A stretch of DNA of 64,000 nt, from contig NZ_FXUA01000009.1 in assembly GCF_900182815.1 (NCBI RefSeq), positions 62,001 through 126,000 on the forward strand, read 5' to 3'. Position numbers and translations under genes: made by a program. Below, piece after piece: positions 32,269-40,858 of this stretch; position 1 is the first letter of the stretch, and each line of letters begins with the position of its first letter. Source of the DNA: Algoriphagus winogradskyi. GTDB taxonomy: Bacteria > Bacteroidota > Bacteroidia > Cytophagales > Cyclobacteriaceae. The notes under the pieces were generated by a model that saw nothing but the letters and a program-made list of their open reading frames with translations, was not told the DNA's origin and ran no database searches.

Positions 32269-34797
32269 ATGAACGATTCAAGAAGAGAATTTTTAAAGAA
32301 AGCTGCCTTGGTAACAGGCGGAGCAAGTATATGGAGCTCGATGCCTATGGCTGTGCAACGCGCAATGGCTATTCAAGCAGCGCCAGGAACAACTTTTTAC
32401 GATGCCGAACACGTGGTGATGCTGATGCAAGAAAACAGGTCTTTTGATCACTGCTTTGGCACCATGAAAGGTGTGCGCGGATTCAATGACCCCCGAGCTA
32501 TTTCTCTTCCTGACCAAAACCCAGTCTGGCTTCAGCCTGATAAAGAAGGAAATCGCTTTGCGCCTTTTCGCTTTGACATCAAAGACACAAATGCAACCTG
32601 GATGGGCGGCACTCCTCACTCTTGGGAAAATCAAGTAGATGCCAGAAATGACGGAAAATATAACAATTGGATAGAGGCTAAAAGACCTGGTAAAAAACAT
32701 TATAATATCCCACTGACAATGGGGTTCTATAGTCGTGAAGATTTGCCTTTCTATTATGCACTTGCAGATGCTTTCACCGTCTGTGATCAGCACTTTTGCG
32801 CAGCTCTAACTGGAACTACTACGAATAGGAGCTATTTCTGGACAGGAAAAACACATGGAGAAGATGGGGAAAAAGCAAAAGTGCGAAATGGGGAATTGAC
32901 CTATGGGAAAGAAGGGAATTGGAAGACATTCCCTGAGCGATTGGAGGAAAATGACATCTCTTGGAAGGTCTACCAAAATGAATTAAGTATCACCACAGAA
33001 TTGGAAGGTGAAGACGAGTCACTTCTGGCGAATTTCACAGACAACAACTTAGAGTGGTTTTCACAGTTCAATACAGGTTTTCATCCCGCACATTACCTCT
33101 TTCTCCAGGCAAGAGAAAAGGCCCTTCCTGCCGAAATCGCAGCACTCAAGGTAAAACTGGCAAGTAACCCAACCAATCTCGAGGAGCTTCAAAAAGAATT
33201 GAAAGAAAAGCAAGATGGCTTGGCTTACCTGAATATCTACTTGAAAAAGTGGAATGCTACTGAGTTTGAAAAACTCTCAGAGCGCTCTAAAAACCTGCAT
33301 AAAAAGGCCTTTCAGACAAATACTGGCGACCCTGATTATCATAAAACGGAAAAACTTTCTTACCAAGAGAATGGAGAAGATCGCGAGACGCTAATCCCAA
33401 AAGGAGATATTTTGCATCAATTCCGAAAAGACGTAAAAGAAGGAACACTTCCTACTGTCTCTTGGATGGTCGCTCCGCAAAAATTCTCTGATCACCCTAG
33501 CGCGCCATGGTATGGAGCTTGGTATGCTTCGGAAATCATGAACATACTCACCGAGGATCCTGAGGTATGGAAAAAGACGATCTTCATCATCAATTACGAT
33601 GAAAATGACGGGTATTTCGATCACATCCCTCCTTTTGTCCCACCAAATCCACATTCTCCTAATGGGAAAATGTCTGAAGGACTTTCCAGCATTGGAGAAT
33701 ATGTGACAGCCGAGGAAGAAATCCGCGACGGGTTTAAACCTGAAAATGCGAGAACCAGCCCAGTTGGGCTTGGATATAGAGTACCGTTAATCATCGCATC
33801 CCCTTGGTCTCGCGGTGGCTGGGTCAACTCTGAAGTTTGCGACATCACTTCTACCCTACAGTTTCTGGAAACTTTCCTCTCGAAAAAGACAGGAAAAAAG
33901 ATAGAAGAGACGAATATCAGCTCTTGGAGAAGAACAGTAAGCGGAGATTTGACTTCGGCTTTCCGACCTTACAATGGGGAGAAGATAAAACATGCTGATC
34001 CTATAGACCAAGAAGAGTTCGTGAAGCAGATCTACAATGCGAAATTCAAGAACATTCCCACCAACTTTAAAAAGCTAACTCCAGAGGAGGTTAAGAAAGA
34101 AGCTCAGAACCAAGCGAATTCTACTGTTTTCGCGGCACAGGAACCAGGCACTAAGCCTTCCAATGGCTTGAAGTACGATTTACATGCAGATGGAAAAGTT
34201 AGCAAAGACGGCAAGAAATTCATCATCACATTTACTGCATCCCAAGAGGTTTTTGGTGATAAGGCATTAGGTTCGGCTTTCAACGTCTATGCACCTGGCA
34301 ACTATTGGAATCAGGACACGAAAGAGTTTGAGCCGGTGAAAACTTGGGCATTTGCCGTGAAGTCTGGGGATAGCATTAGCTACGAGTGGCCAGTTTCCGA
34401 ATTCGAAAATGGCCTATATCACCTTCGTGTCTATGGGCCAAATGGTTTCTACAGGGAATTCAAAGGCTCAAATCCTTCGCAGAAAGTAGAATTGAGCGCT
34501 AAACCAGTTTTCAAAAACAATAAAGCTACCGAAGAGCTAGAACTGACAATTAATAATACTTCGGCTTCCAATCTAACACTATTTGTAAAGGACGAGATTT
34601 ACCTAAAGTTCAGGAAGGAAATTAAGCTGCCTGCTGGTAAGAAAACTAGTCTCAAAGTCGATACAAAAAAGCACAAAGGATGGTATCAGATCACCCTTGC
34701 GGATAAAGAAAATAAGGATCTGAAATTTACCTACGCCGGAAGGTTGGAAACCGGAAAAGACAGCATTTCAGATCCTCATATGGGAAAAGTGGTTTAA
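32269..34797 (+). CDS. Phosphocholine-type phospholipase C (Tat-exported)
   Basis: 842 residues. A twin-arginine signal (SRREFLKKAALVTGGAS) opens the protein. The phosphoesterase domain (about 40-560) contains EHVVMLMQENRSFDHCFGTMKGVRGFNDP, CDQHFCAALTGTTTNRSYFWTG, a central VSWMVAPQKFSDHPSAPWYGAWY and IINYDENDGYFDHIPPFVPP, metal- and substrate-binding motifs of the acid-phosphatase-like PLC family (PlcH/PlcN). The tail (about 625-835) is two beta-sandwich domains of DUF756 type. Predicted to hydrolyse phosphatidylcholine or sphingomyelin-like lipids outside the cytoplasm. A 110-residue Lys/Glu-rich insertion (about 275-385) is larger than I expect for the family. Confidence 0.9.
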   Translation: MNDSRREFLKKAALVTGGASIWSSMPMAVQRAMAIQAAPGTTFYDAEHVVMLMQENRSFDHCFGTMKGVRGFNDPRAISLPDQNPVWLQPDKEGNRFAPFRFDIKDTNATWMGGTPHSWENQVDARNDGKYNNWIEAKRPGKKHYNIPLTMGFYSREDLPFYYALADAFTVCDQHFCAALTGTTTNRSYFWTGKTHGEDGEKAKVRNGELTYGKEGNWKTFPERLEENDISWKVYQNELSITTELEGEDESLLANFTDNNLEWFSQFNTGFHPAHYLFLQAREKALPAEIAALKVKLASNPTNLEELQKELKEKQDGLAYLNIYLKKWNATEFEKLSERSKNLHKKAFQTNTGDPDYHKTEKLSYQENGEDRETLIPKGDILHQFRKDVKEGTLPTVSWMVAPQKFSDHPSAPWYGAWYASEIMNILTEDPEVWKKTIFIINYDENDGYFDHIPPFVPPNPHSPNGKMSEGLSSIGEYVTAEEEIRDGFKPENARTSPVGLGYRVPLIIASPWSRGGWVNSEVCDITSTLQFLETFLSKKTGKKIEETNISSWRRTVSGDLTSAFRPYNGEKIKHADPIDQEEFVKQIYNAKFKNIPTNFKKLTPEEVKKEAQNQANSTVFAAQEPGTKPSNGLKYDLHADGKVSKDGKKFIITFTASQEVFGDKALGSAFNVYAPGNYWNQDTKEFEPVKTWAFAVKSGDSISYEWPVSEFENGLYHLRVYGPNGFYREFKGSNPSQKVELSAKPVFKNNKATEELELTINNTSASNLTLFVKDEIYLKFRKEIKLPAGKKTSLKVDTKKHKGWYQITLADKENKDLKFTYAGRLETGKDSISDPHMGKVV

Positions 34798-34818
34798 AGT
34801 TGGTGGTGGAGTATACTC

Positions 34819-34938
34819 TTAGCTACACTGCCCTAGTAGCATAAAGATGATCACAAATACCAAGATGGTTCCTAGGCAACCTCCGCCTAGTTTGTAAGCT
34901 CCGTAGCCTGCGATTAGTCCTTTGAAAAGATTGTTCAT
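34819..34938 (-). CDS. Small 39-residue membrane protein
   Basis: ATG at 34938 to TAA at 34819. The chain begins MNNLFKGLIAGYGAYKLGGG, continues with CLGTILVFVIIFMLLGQ and ends CS. A short amphipathic start, a G-rich turn with Cys and one transmembrane helix make a convincing small protein rather than noise. I recall similar short proteins with the order GYGAKKLGGGC then a hydrophobic helix in other Bacteroidota genomes, but this is from memory. It converges on the phospholipase gene with 21 bp between stops. Function unknown. Confidence 0.7.
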   Translation of the reverse strand: MNNLFKGLIAGYGAYKLGGGCLGTILVFVIIFMLLGQCS

Positions 34939-35113
34939 GAAGGGGAAAGTTTAGTAGTTAAAATGATTGCTATGGCAACAATTCACAAGTTGTGCCATAG
35001 CAATTTTTTGTTTCAAAACATCTATACAACCTTCCCTACTATGCCAATCATGCACTTCCTGATAGCTTTCCGTTTTTTCTTTGGGTAAGATATTCCCGTT
35101 TTGAGACAAGATC

Positions 35114-35378
35114 CATTTCCCGAATTGGGAAAATGAAAAATTTCTTGAATGGACTCTGTTAATACAGATCGTGCCGTTGGCAATCTTGGGTGACTTTCAC
35201 TTATTCTTTCCCCAAAATTCGCTTCGCTGTATTCGGGGCTACTACAGATTGTACCGTTAGCACAAAAAAATACGTTGATAATGCCACTTGCCAAACCCAA
35301 GGCCGTAAAAGCCCAGAATACAATTCTGGGTTAAAGAAATGAAACCAATGATACTGCTAGAGTGCCAACGGCACGATC
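35114..35378. repeat. MITE/REP-like patch with hairpins and repeats
   Basis: The patch contains a hairpin TTTCCCGAATTGGGAAA at 35116-35132. An 18-bp direct repeat lies at 35165-35182 and 35245-35262, differing by three transitions. The first copy is also a perfect 16-bp inverted repeat of 35363-35378 (GATCGTGCCGTTGGCA at 35167-35182). An imperfect hairpin between CCCC and GGGG lies around 35206-35237. A perfect 8-bp stem CCCAGAAT/ATTCTGGG sits at 35312-35330. No transposase is present; a 92-residue frame across it looks like repeat translation. The remainder of the gap 34939-35392 shows no gene. Confidence 0.6.
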
Positions 35379-35392
35379 AGTAATCAAAGCTA

Positions 35393-37579
35393 TTAAAACA
35401 CCAACAATCCTTGCTCTCTCAGGATTTCCCAGACTTCGGATTCCAGCATTTCTTCAAAGTCTCCAAATTGAGATTCATAGCTTTCCCGAATTGGCTTGAG
35501 AGTATTGAGTTTTTGATCATAACCAACGGTACTTAGCAAATCAGCAACCCACCGTCCCAAGTCCAGCGGGATCTCCATGGCGAAATCTTCCTTTTTCCCT
35601 GAAAAAATCAACTCGGAAAGATCATCTTCCTCGAAAATCTGCAACTCGGGTTGAGCCCCTATCCAAAGAATTCTGTTTCGATCTTTATATTCTGGAGCTG
35701 GCTCGTTATTGATTTCTTGAGCTATGTAATTCTTAGAAATAGTAGTTTTGGGTACTTTGGTCTCAAACCAATCCTGAAGCGGCACATCGAAACAGACTCC
35801 ATGCATGTAATTGAAAAGTGATTTGCGCAAGCCCTCACCGAAAATTTCATGATCAGCACCCGTAGGATCATCATGAGGCAGGTCATTATTTGCAAAAGTA
35901 CCTGCTGTAGGCATGAGATTAATAGCTCCAAAAGACTTTGGATCCAGACCAACTGGACTATGTGCAGTCATGGCGAAACGATGCCAGAAACCGGATTGGA
36001 TCACTCCAGCCTGAATCAGCTGTCGCACCATTTCCAGAGAATCAATTGTTTCCTGAGCCGTCTGGGTAGGAAAACCATACATCAAATACGCATGAACCAT
36101 GATTCCTGCTTGGGTAAAATGGTTGGTTACCTGGGCGACCTGAGAGACGGTCACACCCTTTTTGATCATTTTCAGCAAGCGATCAGAAGCGACTTCCAAA
36201 CCTCCAGAAACCGCAATACATCCAGAAGCTCTGAAGAGACGACAAAGGTCTGCCGTAAAACTGCTTTCAAAACGGATATTTGTCCACCAAACCACAGAGA
36301 GTTCTCTGCGAAGAATCTCTATCGCCAGATCCCGCATCAAAGCAGGTGGTGCCGCTTCATCTACAAAGTGGAACCCATTTTCGCCCGTCTGAGCGATAAT
36401 CTCCTCTATGCGATCACACAAAATGGAAGCCGTGATCGGCTCATATCTCCCAATGTAATCCAGTGACACGTCGCAAAAAGTGCATTTTCCCCAGTAGCAG
36501 CCGTGCGCCAGGGTCATCTTATTCCAACGACCATCCGACCATAGTCTATGCATGGGATTAGCCACTTCGATCACGGATAAGTAATCCCGAATCAGCAAAT
36601 CGCTGTAATCCGGCGTACCCACTTCACGTTGGGCTACATCTTTTACCCTGTGATTATTGCAAAAAGTCACTTGACCGTCAATTCGGGTAAAGGTTCGCTT
36701 CAGCTCAGCAACAGGTATCTTCCCATCCAGATGATCGAGCAACAACCGAATCGGCGCTTCTCCATCATCAAGTACAATAAAGTCCATGTAATCAAAAACC
36801 CGAGGTTCTTTGAGCGAGCGCAATTCTGTATTTGGATATCCTCCACCCATCCAAAGCACTAAGTTTGGATGCTGCTTTTTCAGGTATTGCCCGCATTTGA
36901 AAGCCCCATAAAGATTTCCTGGGAAAGGAACTGAAAAGGCAACAGAAGTAGGCTGGTACTGCTGAATCTTTTGCTCCAATAAATCACAAAGCAACTCATC
37001 AATCAAACCGGAAGGCTGATTCAGTGCTTCCTGCATCTCATCAAAAGTATTGGCTGACATGCCCAATCGCTCAGCGTATCGGCTGAAGCCGAAATGCGGA
37101 TCGATCTGCTCAGAAATCAAATCACCGATATCTTCCAAATAAAGAGTCGCGAAATACCGGGCTTTATCCCGAATCCCCAGCGTACCAAAAGCCCATTCCA
37201 AATCATCCAATTGCTCGAATCTACTGGCCTCAGGCAAGTAATCTCCCTCAGCTATTCTATAAGCCAGCGTAGGATTTCTATCCTGTAGGAAAGCAATCAC
37301 AGGATCTATGGTTTGCAGGTAATTTGCCTTCAGGCGCAGGATTCTAGCCACATTATCAGACAATTCCGGCTCATCAGCTTCTATCTCCTGGAAGATTCTA
37401 TTCAATCCAGCCTTTGAAAAAAGCTGCAAGATCACCTCAATTCCCAAATCCACCTGATTAGAAGCCACACCGATTTGATTGAGGTATCCTTTCAGATAAG
37501 CCGTCGCTGGGTACGGTGTGTTCAACTGAGTAAAAGGCGGGGTGATGAATAGAACTTTTGAAGCCAAGGGAATAGTCAA
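35393..37579 (-). CDS. B12-binding-type radical SAM protein
   Basis: 728 residues. The N-terminal part (about 1-300) has a cobalamin-binding-like Rossmann region: LFITPPFTQLNTPYPATAYLKGYL at the start and SVAFSVPFPGNLYGAFKCGQYLKK..LVLWMGGGYPNTEL. The radical SAM core (about 350-560) has the cluster cysteines C361, C366 and C369 in GCYWGKCTFC, spaced Cx4Cx2C rather than the canonical Cx3Cx2C, then GFHFVDEAAPP and AYLMYGFPTQTAQETIDSLEM. The C-terminal 170 residues are family-specific. The reaction is unknown; relatives perform methylations or C-C bond chemistry. No partner genes are next to it. Confidence 0.82.
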   Translation of the reverse strand: MTIPLASKVLFITPPFTQLNTPYPATAYLKGYLNQIGVASNQVDLGIEVILQLFSKAGLNRIFQEIEADEPELSDNVARILRLKANYLQTIDPVIAFLQDRNPTLAYRIAEGDYLPEASRFEQLDDLEWAFGTLGIRDKARYFATLYLEDIGDLISEQIDPHFGFSRYAERLGMSANTFDEMQEALNQPSGLIDELLCDLLEQKIQQYQPTSVAFSVPFPGNLYGAFKCGQYLKKQHPNLVLWMGGGYPNTELRSLKEPRVFDYMDFIVLDDGEAPIRLLLDHLDGKIPVAELKRTFTRIDGQVTFCNNHRVKDVAQREVGTPDYSDLLIRDYLSVIEVANPMHRLWSDGRWNKMTLAHGCYWGKCTFCDVSLDYIGRYEPITASILCDRIEEIIAQTGENGFHFVDEAAPPALMRDLAIEILRRELSVVWWTNIRFESSFTADLCRLFRASGCIAVSGGLEVASDRLLKMIKKGVTVSQVAQVTNHFTQAGIMVHAYLMYGFPTQTAQETIDSLEMVRQLIQAGVIQSGFWHRFAMTAHSPVGLDPKSFGAINLMPTAGTFANNDLPHDDPTGADHEIFGEGLRKSLFNYMHGVCFDVPLQDWFETKVPKTTISKNYIAQEINNEPAPEYKDRNRILWIGAQPELQIFEEDDLSELIFSGKKEDFAMEIPLDLGRWVADLLSTVGYDQKLNTLKPIRESYESQFGDFEEMLESEVWEILREQGLLVF

Positions 37580-37623
37580 TGATTTGTGCGTGCAAGTTCG
37601 GAAGAATAGTATGAAATCTAAAG

Positions 37624-37700
37624 TATGAAGTTTGAAGGCTGAAAGGTGAGAAAGGGGAAAGGTTGAAAGGTTGAAAGGTGGATGGTCGAAGGGTTAAAGG
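37624..37700. repeat. GGTTGAAA-type 7-8 bp repeats
   Basis: A purine-rich run of words such as GGCTGAAA, GGTTGAAA (twice in a row) and GGTCGAA with 7-8 bp spacing, upstream of the radical SAM start and beside the next array. Confidence 0.5.
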
Positions 37701-37712
37701 GTTTTCTATATC

Positions 37713-37796
37713 TAATTTCTAATGTCTTGATTCTCGATTCTCGATTCTTGGCTCTTGATTCTTGGTTCTTAATACTTGATACTTTGTACTTATTTC
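37713..37796. repeat. Twelve-unit perfect-period heptamer array
   Basis: Twelve consecutive 7-bp units, each starting with T and ending with C; C falls at every seventh base from 37712 to 37796. Units include TTGATTC, TCGATTC (twice), TTGGTTC and TTGATAC. The array ends 35 bp before the dienelactone hydrolase ATG and creates a spurious open frame that would extend that gene upstream. Confidence 0.8.
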
Positions 37797-37831
37797 ATGT
37801 AAATTACACTACAACCCATAACACCAAAACA

Positions 37832-38719
37832 ATGAAGGAATTAAAAAAAGAAGACATAGACCAAGGCGTATTTGACCTATACGATGCATACGCACACAAC
37901 AAACTGGAGCGTAGGCAATTCATAGAAAAACTATCCGCCTATGCCGTAGGAGGCGTAACGGTTGCTGCGCTTATGAGTGCGATGATGCCAAACTATGAAG
38001 ACACTCGTACCATCAAAGCAGATGATCCTCGCTTGGAATCAAACTACATCACCTACGATTCTCCAAAAGGAGGAGGCAAGATCAAAGGATTGCTTTCTAC
38101 TCCTGCAGGAATGAATGGTAAAGTGCCTGGAGTGGTGGTTGTGCATGAGAACCGAGGCCTGAATCCATACATAGAAGATGTGGGAAGAAGAACTGCTGTA
38201 GCGGGTTTTATTTCTTTGGCGCCGGATGCGCTCACCCCACTGGGTGGCTATCCAGGCAATGACGATGAAGGACGTGCAATGCAAAGCAAACGAGACCGGG
38301 ATGAAATGCTGGAGGACTTTATCGCTGCATATGAGTATTTGAAAGCGCACCCTGACTGCAATGGCAAGATCGGTGTGGTAGGATTCTGCTTCGGAGGCTG
38401 GATCTCCAATATGATGGCGGTTCGCATTCCAACCTTGAATGCTGCTGTTCCTTTCTACGGAGGTCAGCCATCAGCAGAGGAGGCCGCAAAAATCAAAGCT
38501 CCACTCATGCTACAATTTGCAGGACTGGACGAGCGGGTAAATGCCGGCTGGCCAGCGTATGAAAAAGCATTGAATGAAAATAATGTGGAAAATCAAGCTT
38601 TCATCTATCCAGATGTAAATCACGGATTCCACAATAACACCACGCCTCGCTACGATGAAGCGGCTGCGACATTGGCTTGGGAAAGGACGATTGGGTTTTT
38701 TAAGGAGAAGTTGGGGTAA
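37832..38719 (+). CDS. Dienelactone hydrolase family protein
   Basis: 295 residues from ATG 37832; the longer frame from 37682 runs through a repeat array and is rejected. After an N-terminal helix and a hydrophobic segment (YAVGGVTVAALMSAMM, about 35-50), the alpha/beta hydrolase has VVVVHENRGLNPYI with the conserved Glu, GVVGFCFGGWISN with the Cys nucleophile, LMLQFAGLDERVN with the Asp, and YPDVNHGFHNNT with the His. This is the carboxymethylenebutenolidase-type triad. The substrate is unknown; the hydrophobic segment near the start suggests export or membrane association, as in YghX-like members. Confidence 0.9.
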   Translation: MKELKKEDIDQGVFDLYDAYAHNKLERRQFIEKLSAYAVGGVTVAALMSAMMPNYEDTRTIKADDPRLESNYITYDSPKGGGKIKGLLSTPAGMNGKVPGVVVVHENRGLNPYIEDVGRRTAVAGFISLAPDALTPLGGYPGNDDEGRAMQSKRDRDEMLEDFIAAYEYLKAHPDCNGKIGVVGFCFGGWISNMMAVRIPTLNAAVPFYGGQPSAEEAAKIKAPLMLQFAGLDERVNAGWPAYEKALNENNVENQAFIYPDVNHGFHNNTTPRYDEAAATLAWERTIGFFKEKLG

Positions 38720-38742
38720 GGAAATCTAATAGATATTAAATG

Positions 38743-38769
38743 AGAGTGCTGAGAGGCGCTCTTTTTTTT
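38743..38769 (+). terminator. Terminator after the dienelactone hydrolase gene
   Basis: Stem GAGTGC (38744-38749) with GCGCTC (38756-38761), one G-U pair, 6-nt loop, then eight T. Confidence 0.8.
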
Positions 38770-38804
38770 GAGGAATAAAATAAATAATGACTAGTAAGAT
38801 AACC

Positions 38805-38828
38805 CCGGTCTGTGTCCTCACAGACCGG
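38805..38828. repeat. Perfect 10-bp palindrome, REP-like
   Basis: CCGGTCTGTG, a TCCT loop, then CACAGACCGG: a perfect stem in the middle of the gap between the hydrolase terminator and the AbiC-like gene, with no T-tract. It is a candidate REP-type element or a boundary of the following AT-rich genes. Confidence 0.6.
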
Positions 38829-38971
38829 ACCTTGGCAACTGTCCAGAGAAAATATTCAGACAACTTTTGACCTTCCTAAAACTAAAGTTTGGAGGAGAAG
38901 GGAAGAGAAGGTATTTTGAGAAGGATTGTTTTAATTTGAAAATCCTCACTTTTAATATACATCACCTTACT

Positions 38972-39979
38972 ATGAAGTCTGAGATATATTTAGAAAAAGA
39001 AATTAACAAGGCTGCCACAAAAATTGAAGGGAGGCAAGAGAAAATTGAGAAAGATTTAGAAATATTAGCTGCAAAGATCGGGACTTACACCACTTGGGCT
39101 TGGGTTTTTGTATGGGCAGGAATATTTATAGGAGTTTTTTCAATCATAGTTTATTTATGTACAAACACTGAAAAAGGATTTGGGCTAAATTTATTAGGAG
39201 ACTTCATGGCAGGAACAGTTTCTTCTATTTGGTCGCTAGCAGGATTATTTTTCATCTATGTCGCCTTTTTAGGCCAAAAGCAACAATTACTGAATCAACA
39301 GTTAGAAATAATGTATAGCCAACTTGAAGTCAAATACACACGACTTGAACTTGCCGGGCAAAAAAAAGAAATGAAGCAACAAAACGAAACCTTAAAGTTG
39401 CAGAAATTTGAAAACACTTTTTTCAATCTACTTTCATTACATCATCAAATCGTTGAGGGAATTGATGAAATAGAAGCAAAAATTACTTCTGGAACCACCA
39501 GACAACCCTGGGGAAGATCTGCATCTCATTCAGATAAAAGCACATATCAACATGTAACAATTAAAGGCAGAGACGTATTTAAAAAATGGTTCATTGAACT
39601 GTCGGGTATTATAGAACAACAACCAGATAAAGGTTACCTTGATCATTACTTGGACATATACAGTATCATACAAACTGATTTTGGCCATTATTTTCGCAAC
39701 CTATACCGAATCATTAAATTCATTGATGAGGCAAATTTTAACAGCGAACCTACAGAAGATTTTAACATTAAATATTCTTACACATCGATGGTGAGAGCTC
39801 AGTTATCTGATTTTGAACTACTATTCCTTTTTTACAATTGTCTAAGTGTAAATGGGATTGAAAAATTCAAGCCTCTTGTTGAAAAATATTGTTTGTTCAA
39901 AAACTTACCACAAGAAAAACTCCATGATCCACTCTTAATTGAATTATATAAATCGAGTGCTTTTAGACAAAACCAATAA
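38972..39979 (+). CDS. Putative phage abortive infection protein (putAbiC family)
   Basis: 335 residues from ATG 38972; an in-frame upstream extension to 38867 adds poor sequence. Two TM helices (about 40-62 and 78-99) follow a charged helix. A coiled coil follows (QKQQLLNQQLEIMYSQLEVKYTRLELA), then the conserved core: FENTFFNLLSLHHQIVEGI, YFRNLYRIIKFIDEANF and YTSMVRAQLSDFELLFLFYNCLS, the pattern of the putative abortive infection AbiC-like family. The family is named after phage-resistance genes but its mechanism is unknown. Base composition is clearly richer in A/T than the flanking housekeeping genes, suggesting acquisition. Confidence 0.78.
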   Translation: MKSEIYLEKEINKAATKIEGRQEKIEKDLEILAAKIGTYTTWAWVFVWAGIFIGVFSIIVYLCTNTEKGFGLNLLGDFMAGTVSSIWSLAGLFFIYVAFLGQKQQLLNQQLEIMYSQLEVKYTRLELAGQKKEMKQQNETLKLQKFENTFFNLLSLHHQIVEGIDEIEAKITSGTTRQPWGRSASHSDKSTYQHVTIKGRDVFKKWFIELSGIIEQQPDKGYLDHYLDIYSIIQTDFGHYFRNLYRIIKFIDEANFNSEPTEDFNIKYSYTSMVRAQLSDFELLFLFYNCLSVNGIEKFKPLVEKYCLFKNLPQEKLHDPLLIELYKSSAFRQNQ

Positions 39980-40081
39980 ATATTCAATAAAATACACTTA
40001 ACTAAACACCCCCAGAACAACAACCACACTAAGATATCATATAATCACTTAATAAAACTTTATTCTCTTTAAATTCTCTTA

Positions 40082-40858
40082 ATGGATATTTCTCAATTTT
40101 TATACAATTTCGCATCCATATTAATTTCACTGTTAATACTCTATATATTCAAAGGATTTTTACCAAAATATTTCGAAGCTAAAGGAGCTAACCAAGCAAC
40201 CAAAGAGGATATTGGTGAAATAACAAGTATCGTTGAAAATGTTAAATATGATTTATTAGAGCAAATGGAATTATTAAAAGCTAAAACTTCTTTTAGAAAT
40301 GAGCATATACTTAATTTAAAAAATGCTGAACGTGATGCAATTTTCAGCTTCAACAAACATATTTCGGCGTGGATATATTTTCTAATTCGATTCAAATTCT
40401 CACAATACAATCTTAACAACTACAAAGATTTAAAATTGGTGTTTGGAGAATTATCAAGAAGACAATACGAATGTGATTTAGCCGAGGCACACCTTACCCT
40501 TTTTATACACGATAAAGAATTTGTAAATTTAAAATATAATCTAATCATATCAATAATTAATCACGAGAGAATTATTGAAAATTCTATTAATGAGATATTT
40601 TTCCTTTTTTCAAAATGCGACTTAGAATTGGAGCATGAAACAGATAGCCATGAGTGTTCCATAATTAGAGGAAATTTAAATAAGAAACTACTACAGCTCA
40701 TCGAGGCAAGCCGAGTTAATAGTCTTGAGAAATATAAGGAGGTTAATAAGTTTTATGTTCAAATGACTGAGTTAATTAATAAAAGACTTAAACAATTAGA
40801 AGATGATGAAATTAACATCCATAAATCCTCATCAAGCGAAGCTCAAACCTTGACCTAA
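40082..40858 (+). CDS. Membrane-anchored coiled-coil protein of unknown function
   Basis: 258 residues, not recognised as a named family. One N-terminal TM helix (about 8-27) is followed by KGANQATKEDIGEITSIVENVKYDLLEQMELLKAK, a motif I have seen in several single-TM accessory proteins of unknown function. The rest is helical with many Lys, Glu and Asn. It lies 102 bp after the AbiC-like gene on the same strand and shares its strong A/T bias, so the two may form an acquired pair. No catalytic motif is visible. Confidence 0.7.
   Translation: MDISQFLYNFASILISLLILYIFKGFLPKYFEAKGANQATKEDIGEITSIVENVKYDLLEQMELLKAKTSFRNEHILNLKNAERDAIFSFNKHISAWIYFLIRFKFSQYNLNNYKDLKLVFGELSRRQYECDLAEAHLTLFIHDKEFVNLKYNLIISIINHERIIENSINEIFFLFSKCDLELEHETDSHECSIIRGNLNKKLLQLIEASRVNSLEKYKEVNKFYVQMTELINKRLKQLEDDEINIHKSSSSEAQTLT

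Noticed and set aside
35022..35300. 92-residue minus-strand protein
   Set aside because: It spans hairpins and direct repeats and has low-complexity, non-protein-like composition; best read as translation of the repeat patch.
37713..37796. CRISPR array
   Set aside because: The units are 7 bp and continuous, without 30-bp repeats or spacers, and no cas gene is in the window.
37682..37831. 50-residue N-terminal extension of the dienelactone hydrolase
   Set aside because: It is the translation of the heptamer array; the ATG at 37832 starts the conserved part.
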